Origin: Bacteroidota bacterium
Lineage (GTDB): Bacteria > Bacteroidota > Bacteroidia > B-17B0 > Aurantibacillaceae
DNA: 61,655 nt
Direction of reading: 5' to 3'
NCBI GenBank assembly: GCA_021155905.1
Contig: JAJNBG010000020.1
Location: forward strand, 1-61,655
The translations under genes and the position numbers were made by a program. This document shows, one piece after another, positions 51,525 through 59,834 of this stretch. Each line of letters begins with the position of its first letter. The first letter of the stretch is position 1. The notes under the pieces were generated by a model. That model did not search any database. It was given only the letters and a program-made list of their open reading frames with translations, and had not been told where the DNA came from.

Positions 51525-54278
51525 ATGGCTTTAAGCTGGAACGAAATAAAAGACAGGGCGGTAAAATTCTCTAAAGAGTGGGAAAACGATTTTAATGAAG
51601 AAGCAGAAGCTAAATCATTCATGGATGATTTTTTCAATGTTTTTGGTATACCCCGTCGTCGAGTTGCTGGTTTCGAAATCCATATAAAAAAAGAAAGTGG
51701 CAAACAAGGTTTTATTGACTTGCTTTGGAAAGCTAATATTCTAATTGAATTCAAATCAAAAGGTAAAGATTTAGATAAAGCACATACACAAGCAAAAGAT
51801 TACTTTCCTGGGATAAAAGATGCGGACCTACCGAAGTATATTTTAGTATGTGATTTTGCACGATTCCGTTTATATGATTTAGATGAAAATACAACAACTG
51901 AGTTCGAACTAAAGGACTTGGTAAGTAATGTTCAACATTTCGGATTTATAGCTGGCTATCAGAAAAAAATATTTAACGAACAGGACCCTGCAAATATAAG
52001 GGCCGCTGAGTTAATGGGTAAATTACATGACCGTCTAAAAGAAATTGGTTATGATGGGCATCCGCTTGAAGTATACTTAGTTCGTCTCTTATTTTGTTTG
52101 TTTGCTGAGGACACAACCATTTTTAACAAACAGCAGTTTCAGGATTATCTTGAACAACGAACAACAATAGATGGCAGCGACCTGGCTGCCAAGATTCAAG
52201 AGCTATTTCAGGTGCTCAATACGCCCACAGAAAAACGGTTTAAAAATCTCGATGAACAACTCAGTGAATTTCCCTATGTAAACGGAAAATTATTTGAAGA
52301 AGTTCTGCCAACTGCAAGCTTTGATACTAAAATGCGACAAGCTGTATTAGATTGTTGTTATTTAGATTGGAGTAAAATCTCTCCAGCTATTTTTGGGTCG
52401 ATGTTCCAAAGTGTAATGAACCCTACCGAAAGAAGAAACCTGGGAGCTCATTACACGAGCGAAAAAAACATATTAAAACTAATAAAACCATTATTTTTAG
52501 ATGAACTTTGGACTGAATTTGATACTGTAAAAGGCAATAAGCACAAACTGCAGGAATTCCATAAAAAAATTAGTAACCTTAAATTTTTAGACCCTGCTTG
52601 TGGGTGTGGAAATTTTTTAGTAATTACCTATCGTGAATTACGATTATTAGAAATCGAGATTTTACGCTCACTTAACAAAAGTGGTCAAGGTTTTTTAGAT
52701 GTGAGAGAAATCATATGGCTGGATGTTGATATGATGTGTGGGATTGAATACGAAGAGTTTCCCGCAAGAATTGCAGAAGTAGCGATGTGGCTAATAGACC
52801 ATCAAATGAATATGCAAATTAGCAACGAATTTGGACAATACTTCGTTCGCTTACCGCTCAAAAAAGCCGCAAAAATAGTTCATGGCGATGCGTTGGAGGC
52901 TAACTGGAACGATGTGGTATCAAATACTCAACTTTCGTACATACTTGGGAACCCACCTTTTATTGGTTCAAAAATAATGAAGCAAAGTCAAAGAGACGCC
53001 ATTGTAAAGGAGTTTGATAATATTGATGGTAGCGGTGTATTAGACTACGTAACAGGTTGGTATATAAAAGCTGCAAAATACATTCAAAACACTAAAATTA
53101 AAGTTGGGTACGTTTCAACCAATTCTATAGTTCAAGGTGAACAAACAAGTATATTATGGGGTCAAATGCTCAATAAGTATGGCATCAAAATTCATTTTGC
53201 ACATAGAACCTTCAAATGGAGTAATGAAGCAAAAGGGAATGCTGCAGTGTATTGTACAATAATTGGATTTGCCAATTTTGATACTAATTCCAAAAGCATT
53301 TATGAATATGAAGATATCAAAGGTGAACCTCATGAAATGAAGGTGAAAAATATTAATCCATATTTGGTAGATGCAAAGGACATATTTATAAATAAACGAC
53401 GAAAACCAATATGTAATGCCCCAGAAATTTCCTTTGGGAGTATGCCTAATGATGGGGGATATTTTCTATTTACTGATGAAGAAAAAAAAGAGTTTTTGAC
53501 TTCCGAACCTAAATCTGCCAAGTTCTTCAAGCCACTTATAAGCGCTCATGAATTCTTAAATGGCCATAAACGCTGGTGTTTATGGCTTAAAGATGCTAAT
53601 CCAACTGATTTAAAAGAAGCTCAGCTAGTTAATGAAAGAATCGAAAAGGTACGAAAGTCCAGAGCCGAAAGTACAAGGGCAGCAACTCAAAAACTAGCTT
53701 CTTTTCCTACACTCTTCGGGGAAGATAGGCAGCCTAAGAGCGAATATGTATTAATACCTAGGCACTCATCAGAAAATAGGAAATATATACCAATGGGCTT
53801 TTTTGATGAAAAATCAATTGCAAGCGATAGTTGCTTGTTCATCGAAGGCGCTAAATTGTACCATTTTGGAGTTTTAATGTCAATTATTCACATGACGTGG
53901 ATAAAACATGTTTGTGGTAGAATAAAAAGCGATTATCGATATTCAAATGAATTAGTATATAATAACTATCCATGGCCAGAAAGCCCAAGTGAAAAACAGA
54001 TAAAGAACATAGATAATGCAGCTCAGAAAGTACTTGATATTAGATTACAATTCCCTCAAAGTACATTAGCAGATTTGTATGCTCCACTTACAATGCCTCC
54101 TCAACTTGTAAAAGCACATAACGAACTAGATAAAGCAGTTGATATGGCGTATCGTAATCAGCCTTTTACAAGCGAAGCAAAAAGGATGGAGTTCTTATTT
54201 GAACTTTATGAAAAATATACTGCTGATTTGTTTACTACAGAAAAAGTTAAGAAAGTAAAAAAGAAAGTGGTTCAATAA
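51525..54278 (+). CDS. MmeI-like (Type IIL) restriction-methyltransferase fusion
   Basis: 917 residues, about the length of MmeI (919). N-terminal nuclease domain (about 1-160): Asp65 in GFIDLLW and E75-F-K77 in LIEFKSKG form the PD-(D/E)XK site. Then a helical spacer; the gamma-class N6-adenine methyltransferase core has motif I DPACGCGNFL (about 354) and catalytic NPPF (about 475), with a target-recognition region about 620-800. Single polypeptide cutting and methylating one strand is the MmeI scheme. Its stop overlaps the next ATG by one base. Confidence 0.88.
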   Translation: MALSWNEIKDRAVKFSKEWENDFNEEAEAKSFMDDFFNVFGIPRRRVAGFEIHIKKESGKQGFIDLLWKANILIEFKSKGKDLDKAHTQAKDYFPGIKDADLPKYILVCDFARFRLYDLDENTTTEFELKDLVSNVQHFGFIAGYQKKIFNEQDPANIRAAELMGKLHDRLKEIGYDGHPLEVYLVRLLFCLFAEDTTIFNKQQFQDYLEQRTTIDGSDLAAKIQELFQVLNTPTEKRFKNLDEQLSEFPYVNGKLFEEVLPTASFDTKMRQAVLDCCYLDWSKISPAIFGSMFQSVMNPTERRNLGAHYTSEKNILKLIKPLFLDELWTEFDTVKGNKHKLQEFHKKISNLKFLDPACGCGNFLVITYRELRLLEIEILRSLNKSGQGFLDVREIIWLDVDMMCGIEYEEFPARIAEVAMWLIDHQMNMQISNEFGQYFVRLPLKKAAKIVHGDALEANWNDVVSNTQLSYILGNPPFIGSKIMKQSQRDAIVKEFDNIDGSGVLDYVTGWYIKAAKYIQNTKIKVGYVSTNSIVQGEQTSILWGQMLNKYGIKIHFAHRTFKWSNEAKGNAAVYCTIIGFANFDTNSKSIYEYEDIKGEPHEMKVKNINPYLVDAKDIFINKRRKPICNAPEISFGSMPNDGGYFLFTDEEKKEFLTSEPKSAKFFKPLISAHEFLNGHKRWCLWLKDANPTDLKEAQLVNERIEKVRKSRAESTRAATQKLASFPTLFGEDRQPKSEYVLIPRHSSENRKYIPMGFFDEKSIASDSCLFIEGAKLYHFGVLMSIIHMTWIKHVCGRIKSDYRYSNELVYNNYPWPESPSEKQIKNIDNAAQKVLDIRLQFPQSTLADLYAPLTMPPQLVKAHNELDKAVDMAYRNQPFTSEAKRMEFLFELYEKYTADLFTTEKVKKVKKKVVQ

Positions 54279-55399
54279 TGATGAGCCGAACAGAAAGCAG
54301 AATTGCTAAAACTACAATGACAGAAATTGATTTTAAGTCATTCCCAACAACCCGATACCAGGGCAGTAAAAGAAAAATACTGCCATGGTTACATGAGCAT
54401 ACCAAAAATTTGGAATTTAATACTGTCCTGGATGCCTTTGGCGGCTCTGGAAGCGTCAGTTATCTCTTCAAGAAAATGGGGAAATCTGTTACGTATAACG
54501 ATAAATTAAAGTTTAATTCTATTATAGGGAAGGCTATTATCGAAAATCAAAACGTAACCTTCTTAAAGGAAGATTTAGAGAATTTAAAGGAATGGATAAA
54601 ATCAAATGACTATAACGACTTCATTGAGAAAACCTTTAAAGGTATTTACTATCTGCCAAAAGAGAACAAATGGTTAGATGGTATAAATAATGGAATCATT
54701 AATATGAACCATTATCGAGGAAAGACGCTTGAGTACAAAAAATCAATGACTTACTACGCACTTTTCCAGGCATGCCTGATAAAAAGGCCGTATAATCTTT
54801 TCCATCGAAATAATCTTTCAATGCGTACAGCCGACGTGGAAAGAAATTTCGGAAATAAAGTAACTTGGGAGAAAAGTTTTAAGATGTATTTCGAAAAGTT
54901 TATCTTAGAGGCAAACAAACTAGTGTTTGACTCACAAACACCATGTTTCTCATTAAACAAATCAGTATTTGACCTTGATAATGTTGATTATGATTTGGTG
55001 TATTTGGACCCCCCTTATTTAAATAAAAAAGAAACGAACGAAACAACTAATTACTTGAAATGCTATCACTTTTTGGAGGGGTTGGCAAATTACAATAAGT
55101 GGGAAAAACTTATTGACTTTAATTCTGCTAATTTAAGATTTAAAAATATAGACAAAGGTAACCACTTTAGAAGGGAAAACGTTACTGAAACATTTGAAGA
55201 GTTAATAAAAAAGTTTCAGAATAGTACCATTGTGTTATCATATAAAAGTGGCGGCAATCCTTCGATAGATACACTAGTTCGGATAATGAAAAAGTATAAA
55301 AAAAATGTTTATACCAGAAGTATTCCGTATGTATATGCCTTAAAACGACCAGGCACTGATATCAAAAAGAGTCGGGAGGTTTTGATATTCGGGATATAA
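54278..55399 (+). CDS. D12-class N6-adenine DNA methyltransferase (Dam-like)
   Basis: 373 residues (ATG 54278; a second ATG follows at 54281). D12/alpha-class layout: RYQGSKRKILPWL (motif X, near 26-38), DAFGGSGSVSYLF (motif I, about 50) and YLDPPY (motif IV, about 241-246). It would methylate adenine in its own recognition site. In this operon it could protect a site the MmeI-like protein leaves hemimethylated, or act in an unrelated modification. It is coupled to the upstream gene by overlap and lies 5 bp from the next gene. Confidence 0.88.
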   Translation: MMSRTESRIAKTTMTEIDFKSFPTTRYQGSKRKILPWLHEHTKNLEFNTVLDAFGGSGSVSYLFKKMGKSVTYNDKLKFNSIIGKAIIENQNVTFLKEDLENLKEWIKSNDYNDFIEKTFKGIYYLPKENKWLDGINNGIINMNHYRGKTLEYKKSMTYYALFQACLIKRPYNLFHRNNLSMRTADVERNFGNKVTWEKSFKMYFEKFILEANKLVFDSQTPCFSLNKSVFDLDNVDYDLVYLDPPYLNKKETNETTNYLKCYHFLEGLANYNKWEKLIDFNSANLRFKNIDKGNHFRRENVTETFEELIKKFQNSTIVLSYKSGGNPSIDTLVRIMKKYKKNVYTRSIPYVYALKRPGTDIKKSREVLIFGI

Positions 55400-55404
55400 C
55401 TTTT

Positions 55405-55941
55405 ATGGAATTTTCAGAAAGCAATATTAACCCTGGTCTGCACACGGACAAACTCACACAAAAGTACGGAGGATTTAAAATATCAATTATTTTACAAGAG
55501 GGTTTTTTAAGAATATCAGAAATCCGGGATCTTGATAATACTTTAAGAACATTCGCAATATCGACTTTTACAAATTCTGAATATTCAGAAAAATTAAGAA
55601 ATGTTCATGAAAAAATACTTACGGGATTGCCTATCGGTGAAACACTGCGTAAAAATGGTTTCAATGTCATAAAGAAAATACTAGCTGAGTTTACAATTGA
55701 AATACCAAAGTTATTTAATAGCGAACCAGGCGTTCTAATTACAACTGGACAATTATCTGAAATTAGCTGCAAGGACGAAATCAAAGAAGAATTTTATGTT
55801 ACAGTTTGCGAAATAAACTGCCCTACATTTTTAAAACTAAGTGATAAGCATACCTATGAAAATCAAGCTATTTCTGAAAAAGTATATACCCATCTAAAAT
55901 ACGCTGCGCTTGACAACTATAAATTTAATCTAATAAAATAA
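55405..55941 (+). CDS. Probable chorismate-lyase-like (DUF98/UTRA-fold) protein
   Basis: 178 residues with no signal or membrane segment. The middle resembles the chorismate pyruvate-lyase/DUF98 family: an Arg-led strand (R37-ISEIRDLDN), a strand with A51-x-S53 (TFAISTFTN), the turn LTGLPIGETLRKNGF (72-86) that matches the family's 'PiG..Lr' helix, and a following helix. Family members turn chorismate into 4-hydroxybenzoate plus pyruvate. The match is by eye and moderate, but the next-but-one gene encodes the enzyme that uses 4-hydroxybenzoate or 4-aminobenzoate, which strengthens it. It is 5 bp after the methyltransferase and 2 bp before the membrane protein. Alternative: a UTRA-like ligand sensor. 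Confidence 0.5.
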   Translation: MEFSESNINPGLHTDKLTQKYGGFKISIILQEGFLRISEIRDLDNTLRTFAISTFTNSEYSEKLRNVHEKILTGLPIGETLRKNGFNVIKKILAEFTIEIPKLFNSEPGVLITTGQLSEISCKDEIKEEFYVTVCEINCPTFLKLSDKHTYENQAISEKVYTHLKYAALDNYKFNLIK

Positions 55942-55943
55942 AA

Positions 55944-56663
55944 ATGAGTGTTTTCAATAAAATAGCCAAGATTCCTGCGTTCAATATCATATTTATTGCA
56001 ACAGCAACCTGCATAGGTGTATTATCATATATGCTGTATAAAACAGACGCAGTAGCTAGCCCAAAGCAGCTAGGTATCATTAGTGGCTTAGTTACAGGTA
56101 TCGTAATTGGAATGTTTCAGCTACTGCTGAGTTATTACGAATACCAGAAAATTAGAAAGTTTGAAGAAATGTCAATTCTTGACGTAATGATAAACAGAGA
56201 TGAAAGGGCCTTTTACGAAAACCTAATAGTAAATTCAAATAACAGAATAGCTGTAATGGGCGTAACTGCATCAAGATTTATAGAACATTTTGCTGATTTA
56301 GAAGCCAACGCTGGCGAAAAGTCTAAAGTATTACTAACAGCCATGCAAACTAGAAATGTTAGGGTACAATTACTTTTACCTGACCCATGCTTTCTCGATG
56401 GACCAGATAAACAAACGGCGGAAAATAAAGTAAAGGCTGCCTTTCAAAAAATAAAAGAAATACATGGTAATAAATTTGAATATAAATATTTTCAACACAA
56501 ACCTGCACATAGTATTTTCATTGTTGATGACAAATGCATTCTTGGCCCTGTATTTCCAGAGATTTCAAGTAAACATACTCCAGCAATATATTTAAAGAAT
56601 AGCAGCCCATTTGCGCAAAAATATTTGGAATATTTCAATACAGAATGGTCTAATGCTACATAA
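55944..56663 (+). CDS. Membrane protein with degenerate PLD-like cytoplasmic domain
   Basis: 239 residues. Two membrane helices (about 12-31 and 44-64) with basic/polar loops, then a cytoplasmic domain (about 75-239). The latter has PLD-like spacing: RIAVMGVTASRF strand, VRVQLLLPDPCFLDGP, and HSIFIVDDKCILGP (H189...D195), where the HxKx4D lysine is replaced. It is therefore probably not a standard phosphodiesterase and may be a ligand-binding or membrane-perturbing effector. It lies between the chorismate-lyase-like and GHMP genes and overlaps the latter by 11 bp. Confidence 0.65.
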   Translation: MSVFNKIAKIPAFNIIFIATATCIGVLSYMLYKTDAVASPKQLGIISGLVTGIVIGMFQLLLSYYEYQKIRKFEEMSILDVMINRDERAFYENLIVNSNNRIAVMGVTASRFIEHFADLEANAGEKSKVLLTAMQTRNVRVQLLLPDPCFLDGPDKQTAENKVKAAFQKIKEIHGNKFEYKYFQHKPAHSIFIVDDKCILGPVFPEISSKHTPAIYLKNSSPFAQKYLEYFNTEWSNAT

Positions 56664-57642
56664 ATCAAAAGTCAAAATAAAAGCTTTTCCAAGAATTCAT
56701 ATTACTTTAATTGGTATGAATGAAACTGGCTATAGGATAAATGGAGGCTTAGGGTTTTCTATTGACAAACCGTCCATTGAAGGTGAAATAGTTCCAGCAA
56801 AATCATTTTCGTTTACAGACAAAAGAAATAAAAAATTAGATTCATCGGAAATTGAAAGGATTGGTAACATTATCAATGAAATATTTCTAAGTGGCAAGCT
56901 AAGCACCAACATACACGTCACGATTAAAGGGGATTTACCCACGCATTCTGGTTTTGGCAGCGGAACAATTATACGTTTATTATGCATTGAATCATTATTT
57001 ATCATCAATAATATACCTTATACAAAATCAAAACTAATAAAGCTATCAAGGAGAGGAGGCACATCTGGAGTCGGAATAAGAACATACTTCGATGGGGGTT
57101 TCGTATTTGATATAGGGCATAAAGCAGAAGAAATTATCCCATCAAGTCTGGCAGAAGACAAAATAAGAAAATCAATTATTTTAAAACGTTTAAAAATGCC
57201 AGAATGGGAAATTGGCTTGTGTTTGCCTCACTATATTATAAGCTTAACACCAGCACAGGAAAAGGTGTTTTTTGCAAATACAATCCCATTAAAACAAACA
57301 GATGTTAATGACACATTGTATCATTCAATATATGGTGTTTTAGCAGCAGTGAAAGAATCCGACAAATCTTGCTTTGAAAGTGCAGTTAATAACATACAAA
57401 ACTGTAAATGGAAACTTGCAGAGCGAACAACCTATGGAAAGAAAATTTTTGACCTTGAAAAGATATTGTTAAAAGCTGGCGCTGAAACTGTTGGAATGTC
57501 GAGTTTGGGACCAACTATTTTTTTTACAGCAAAGGACATCAAATCAGTTATTCAAATTGCGACAAGTAAAATGAAGGGTAAAGACTGTTCATTTATTCGA
57601 ACGAAGCCGAACAATACTGGAAGAGTAATAGAAATATGTTAG
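56653..57642 (+). CDS. Beta-ribofuranosylaminobenzene 5'-phosphate synthase-like GHMP protein
   Basis: 329 residues from ATG 56653 (an upstream ATG at 56611 lies inside the previous gene and adds unrelated residues). The GHMP fold of beta-RFAP synthase is clear: PRIHITLIGM (13-22), PTHSGFGSGT phosphate loop (96-105), RRGGTSGVG (133-141), GGFVFDIGH (148-156) and GMSSLGPTIFF near the C-terminus. That enzyme condenses PRPP with 4-aminobenzoate or 4-hydroxybenzoate, losing CO2 and PPi, to form an aryl C-riboside phosphate for methanopterin. No methanopterin gene is near. Overlaps the membrane-protein gene by 11 bp and the next gene by 7 bp. Confidence 0.88.
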   Translation: MLHKSKVKIKAFPRIHITLIGMNETGYRINGGLGFSIDKPSIEGEIVPAKSFSFTDKRNKKLDSSEIERIGNIINEIFLSGKLSTNIHVTIKGDLPTHSGFGSGTIIRLLCIESLFIINNIPYTKSKLIKLSRRGGTSGVGIRTYFDGGFVFDIGHKAEEIIPSSLAEDKIRKSIILKRLKMPEWEIGLCLPHYIISLTPAQEKVFFANTIPLKQTDVNDTLYHSIYGVLAAVKESDKSCFESAVNNIQNCKWKLAERTTYGKKIFDLEKILLKAGAETVGMSSLGPTIFFTAKDIKSVIQIATSKMKGKDCSFIRTKPNNTGRVIEIC

Positions 57643-59201
57643 AACTTATATTCATAACATCTAATAATGAAAAATTAGCTCACGCAAGATATCTATCTAA
57701 GGAATATGCCATTATTATTTCCAAAAAAAAGAATTATGGAATAGGTTACGACGAACCAAGAATAGATAATAGGGAACAATTAATTGCCCAAAGTATTGAA
57801 GATGCTATCAAAAGATTTGGTAAAACTGTAAGTAAACCAGAAAATAAATTCTTTTTTATTGAAGATACATCCGTTATTATAGATGCACTTAGTGCAGAGA
57901 GTGAGTACCCTGGAGTCAATATAAAGTATTGGATGCAAGAAAATGATTTTGCATCAATAGATAAAATGTTAAAGGATAAGGGCAATGATAGAAGAGTGCA
58001 AGTTCGCTCTGATTTGATTTTAGTCCTTCCAAAAAAACTTCAAGAAAAATTCAACAAGCAGTACATTGTATTTACTAGTTCCTCCAATGGAAATATAACT
58101 AGTCAAGAATTTAATATTGAAACTCAGCCTTTATTTCCTTGGCTTAATTCAAAAACCTTCAACAAGTGGTTTATACCTGACACATGTGATAAACCCCTCA
58201 GTATGCTTCCTATCGCTGAAGCGACAAAGCACGATTTTAGAGCAAGAGCGTTTAGAGAAATGTTGGAGTTCTTAAAAGACAATGCAGGAGTTAAATCAAT
58301 TGATGACTATCGAAAAGACGGTCCGCAATTAAAATTATTTGAACCATATTTTTATGTAGTTTGTGGTCCTACGTGTTCAGGCAAAAGTACATTAGCAGAC
58401 TATTTATCAAAAAAATATAATTATTACCATATTGAGGCAAGTGACTACATGCATTTAAGTTATTATGAAGCGCATGGCATTAATTCACAAGTTACTATTG
58501 CTGACTTTGCTGAAGCGGCATTGAAAGCAGACCCTGGTATCGTTGCTAATCAAATTTTAAAGGATGTTAATAATTTGAAAGCAGTACCAGTCATTGTCAC
58601 TGGTTTTCGCTCACCAGACGAAATCAAAAATCTTGAAGAAAAATATATAGGAGGATTATACATTGAAGTAGTCTACATTGATGCTGAGCAATCTATTCGA
58701 TTTCTTCGAAATCAAGAAAGAGGCAGATATGATGTACAGCCAACAATAGACACATTTTCTGCAAAAGACCAACAACAATTTGGTATGGGACTGTCTACAA
58801 TAAAAGAGGAAGCTTCATATATTATATCTAACAACAATAAATTAGAAGATTACTATACAGAATTTGAAACAACATATAGTAAGCAGTTTTCAAGTATATT
58901 AGCGTCGACAGAGGTCAGAATACCTAGAGTATTTAAAGGAAGACAACTTCAAAATGCAATCATCCTAACTTTGGCTAAACAAGAAGACATCACTAAATTT
59001 TATACTACAACAGAAATTGCACATTTAATCAAAACAAATCCTGATTTTTCAAGCAATCCCAAACACAAGGATAATATTAGCAGGTACTTTAATCAAAATT
59101 TCCATCCGTACTTTGAAATCTCGCCTAGACATGGATTAGGTACGTACAGATTATCTCAAACAGGCAGAGCATACGCTCAATGGTTACTAAAAAATCAATA
59201 A
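57636..59201 (+). CDS. Ham1-like NTP pyrophosphatase fused to P-loop kinase and winged-helix-like tail
   Basis: 521 residues in three parts. Residues 1-215: Ham1/RdgB-like, with TSNNEKLAHA (8-17), EDTSVIIDAL...PGV (76-94) and HDFRARAF (199-206, the SHRGRAL-type motif), but longer and more divergent than RdgB. Residues about 235-400: P-loop nucleotide kinase, Walker A GPTCSGKS (244-251). Residues about 410-521: winged-helix-like region (TTTEIAHLIKTNPDF..., then FHPYFEISPRHGLGTY). Ham1 proteins hydrolyse non-canonical NTPs; the kinase would phosphorylate a nucleotide. Pairing with a C-riboside synthase suggests a custom nucleotide is made and policed here. Confidence 0.85.
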   Translation: MLELIFITSNNEKLAHARYLSKEYAIIISKKKNYGIGYDEPRIDNREQLIAQSIEDAIKRFGKTVSKPENKFFFIEDTSVIIDALSAESEYPGVNIKYWMQENDFASIDKMLKDKGNDRRVQVRSDLILVLPKKLQEKFNKQYIVFTSSSNGNITSQEFNIETQPLFPWLNSKTFNKWFIPDTCDKPLSMLPIAEATKHDFRARAFREMLEFLKDNAGVKSIDDYRKDGPQLKLFEPYFYVVCGPTCSGKSTLADYLSKKYNYYHIEASDYMHLSYYEAHGINSQVTIADFAEAALKADPGIVANQILKDVNNLKAVPVIVTGFRSPDEIKNLEEKYIGGLYIEVVYIDAEQSIRFLRNQERGRYDVQPTIDTFSAKDQQQFGMGLSTIKEEASYIISNNNKLEDYYTEFETTYSKQFSSILASTEVRIPRVFKGRQLQNAIILTLAKQEDITKFYTTTEIAHLIKTNPDFSSNPKHKDNISRYFNQNFHPYFEISPRHGLGTYRLSQTGRAYAQWLLKNQ

Positions 59202-59249
59202 TATTTCTCGGTTTTCTTTTTTTGCACTATTTATAATTAAACAATAATT

Positions 59250-59420
59250 ATGAAAAACAAAGAGCAAATTAGAGAACACATCAAACAAATTCTTAATTCA
59301 ATTGTAGATGAAGAGTATGAAGCATTCGCTAAAGAAATTAAAAACAATCAAATTCAGGAAAACCATACTGAAAGTAAAGACTATTTAGGCTGCAAAAGTG
59401 ATGACGGAAATTTAACCTAG
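59250..59420 (+). CDS. Small acidic protein, unknown
   Basis: 56 residues, helical and charged (KNKEQIREHIKQILNSIVDE), with one Cys near the end. The last 9 bp overlap the 3' end of the convergent XRE gene. Such tiny genes at the tail of defence operons are common, but only codon continuity and a plausible AT-rich leader support this one. Confidence 0.5.
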   Translation: MKNKEQIREHIKQILNSIVDEEYEAFAKEIKNNQIQENHTESKDYLGCKSDDGNLT

Positions 59421-59630
59421 GTCTGCTAACTCCCCAATAGTCATATTAAAAACCTTCGCAATTCTTCGTAGAACCGTTATCGTTGTAGGGTTATCCCCGT
59501 TCTCTATGCGATACACATGCATACGCGTTAACTTAACCTTATCGGCAAATTCCTCACGAGAGAGTCCAATGGACTCTCTTTTTTTACATATTTTATCGCC
59601 TAGTCTTTTAAGATACGCTTCCTCAGTCAT
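59412..59630 (-). CDS. XRE-family repressor
   Basis: 72 residues, a bare lambda-Cro-like HTH domain (about 8-66): LGDKICKKRESIGLSREEFA and VYRIENGDNPTTITVLRRI. Small repressors like this regulate element or restriction genes. It is divergent from the DUF2130 gene, and the palindromes at 59681-59730 lie between, so it probably represses both itself and DUF2130. Confidence 0.8.
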   Translation of the reverse strand: MTEEAYLKRLGDKICKKRESIGLSREEFADKVKLTRMHVYRIENGDNPTTITVLRRIAKVFNMTIGELADLG

Positions 59631-59680
59631 TTTATTTTTTGCTGTAAATCAATAACATAAATACAAATGTACAAAATAAT

Positions 59681-59730
59681 TTACAATGTTTGTAACATAT
59701 ATGTTACAATTGCGTATAAGATAATGTAAC
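59681..59730. promoter_or_regulatory. Operator cluster between the XRE repressor and DUF2130
   Basis: TTGTAACATATATGTTACAA (59690-59709) is a perfect 20-bp palindrome. TTACAA-TGT-TTGTAA (59681-59695) overlaps it, and a further ATGTAAC half-site lies at 59724-59730. Five half-sites of one motif in 50 bp between divergent genes point to a repressor-binding cluster. Confidence 0.65.
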
Positions 59731-59834
59731 GAGTAATGTACGATACTTTTACAAACAGCAAACTCTAAGCGCAATAGAATTTGTTAGGGTAAGTGCCAAG
59801 GTGGCGCCTATTGTTAATCTTAAAACTTGTAAAC

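Noticed and set aside
51525..54278. BREX PglX or a plain Type I HsdM
   Set aside because: An N-terminal PD-(D/E)XK nuclease and total length near MmeI fit a Type IIL fusion; no other BREX or Type I genes nearby.
56611..56652. Earlier ATG for the GHMP gene
   Set aside because: The extra residues overlap the membrane-protein gene and precede the fold's first strand without similarity.
56653..57642. Mevalonate, homoserine or galactokinase assignment of the GHMP protein
   Set aside because: RRGGTSGVG and GGFVFDIGH blocks are specific to the beta-RFAP synthase branch.
59793..59834. Upstream GTG start for DUF2130
   Set aside because: Adds a hydrophobic segment not expected before the CPSCG motif; ATG 59835 is better.
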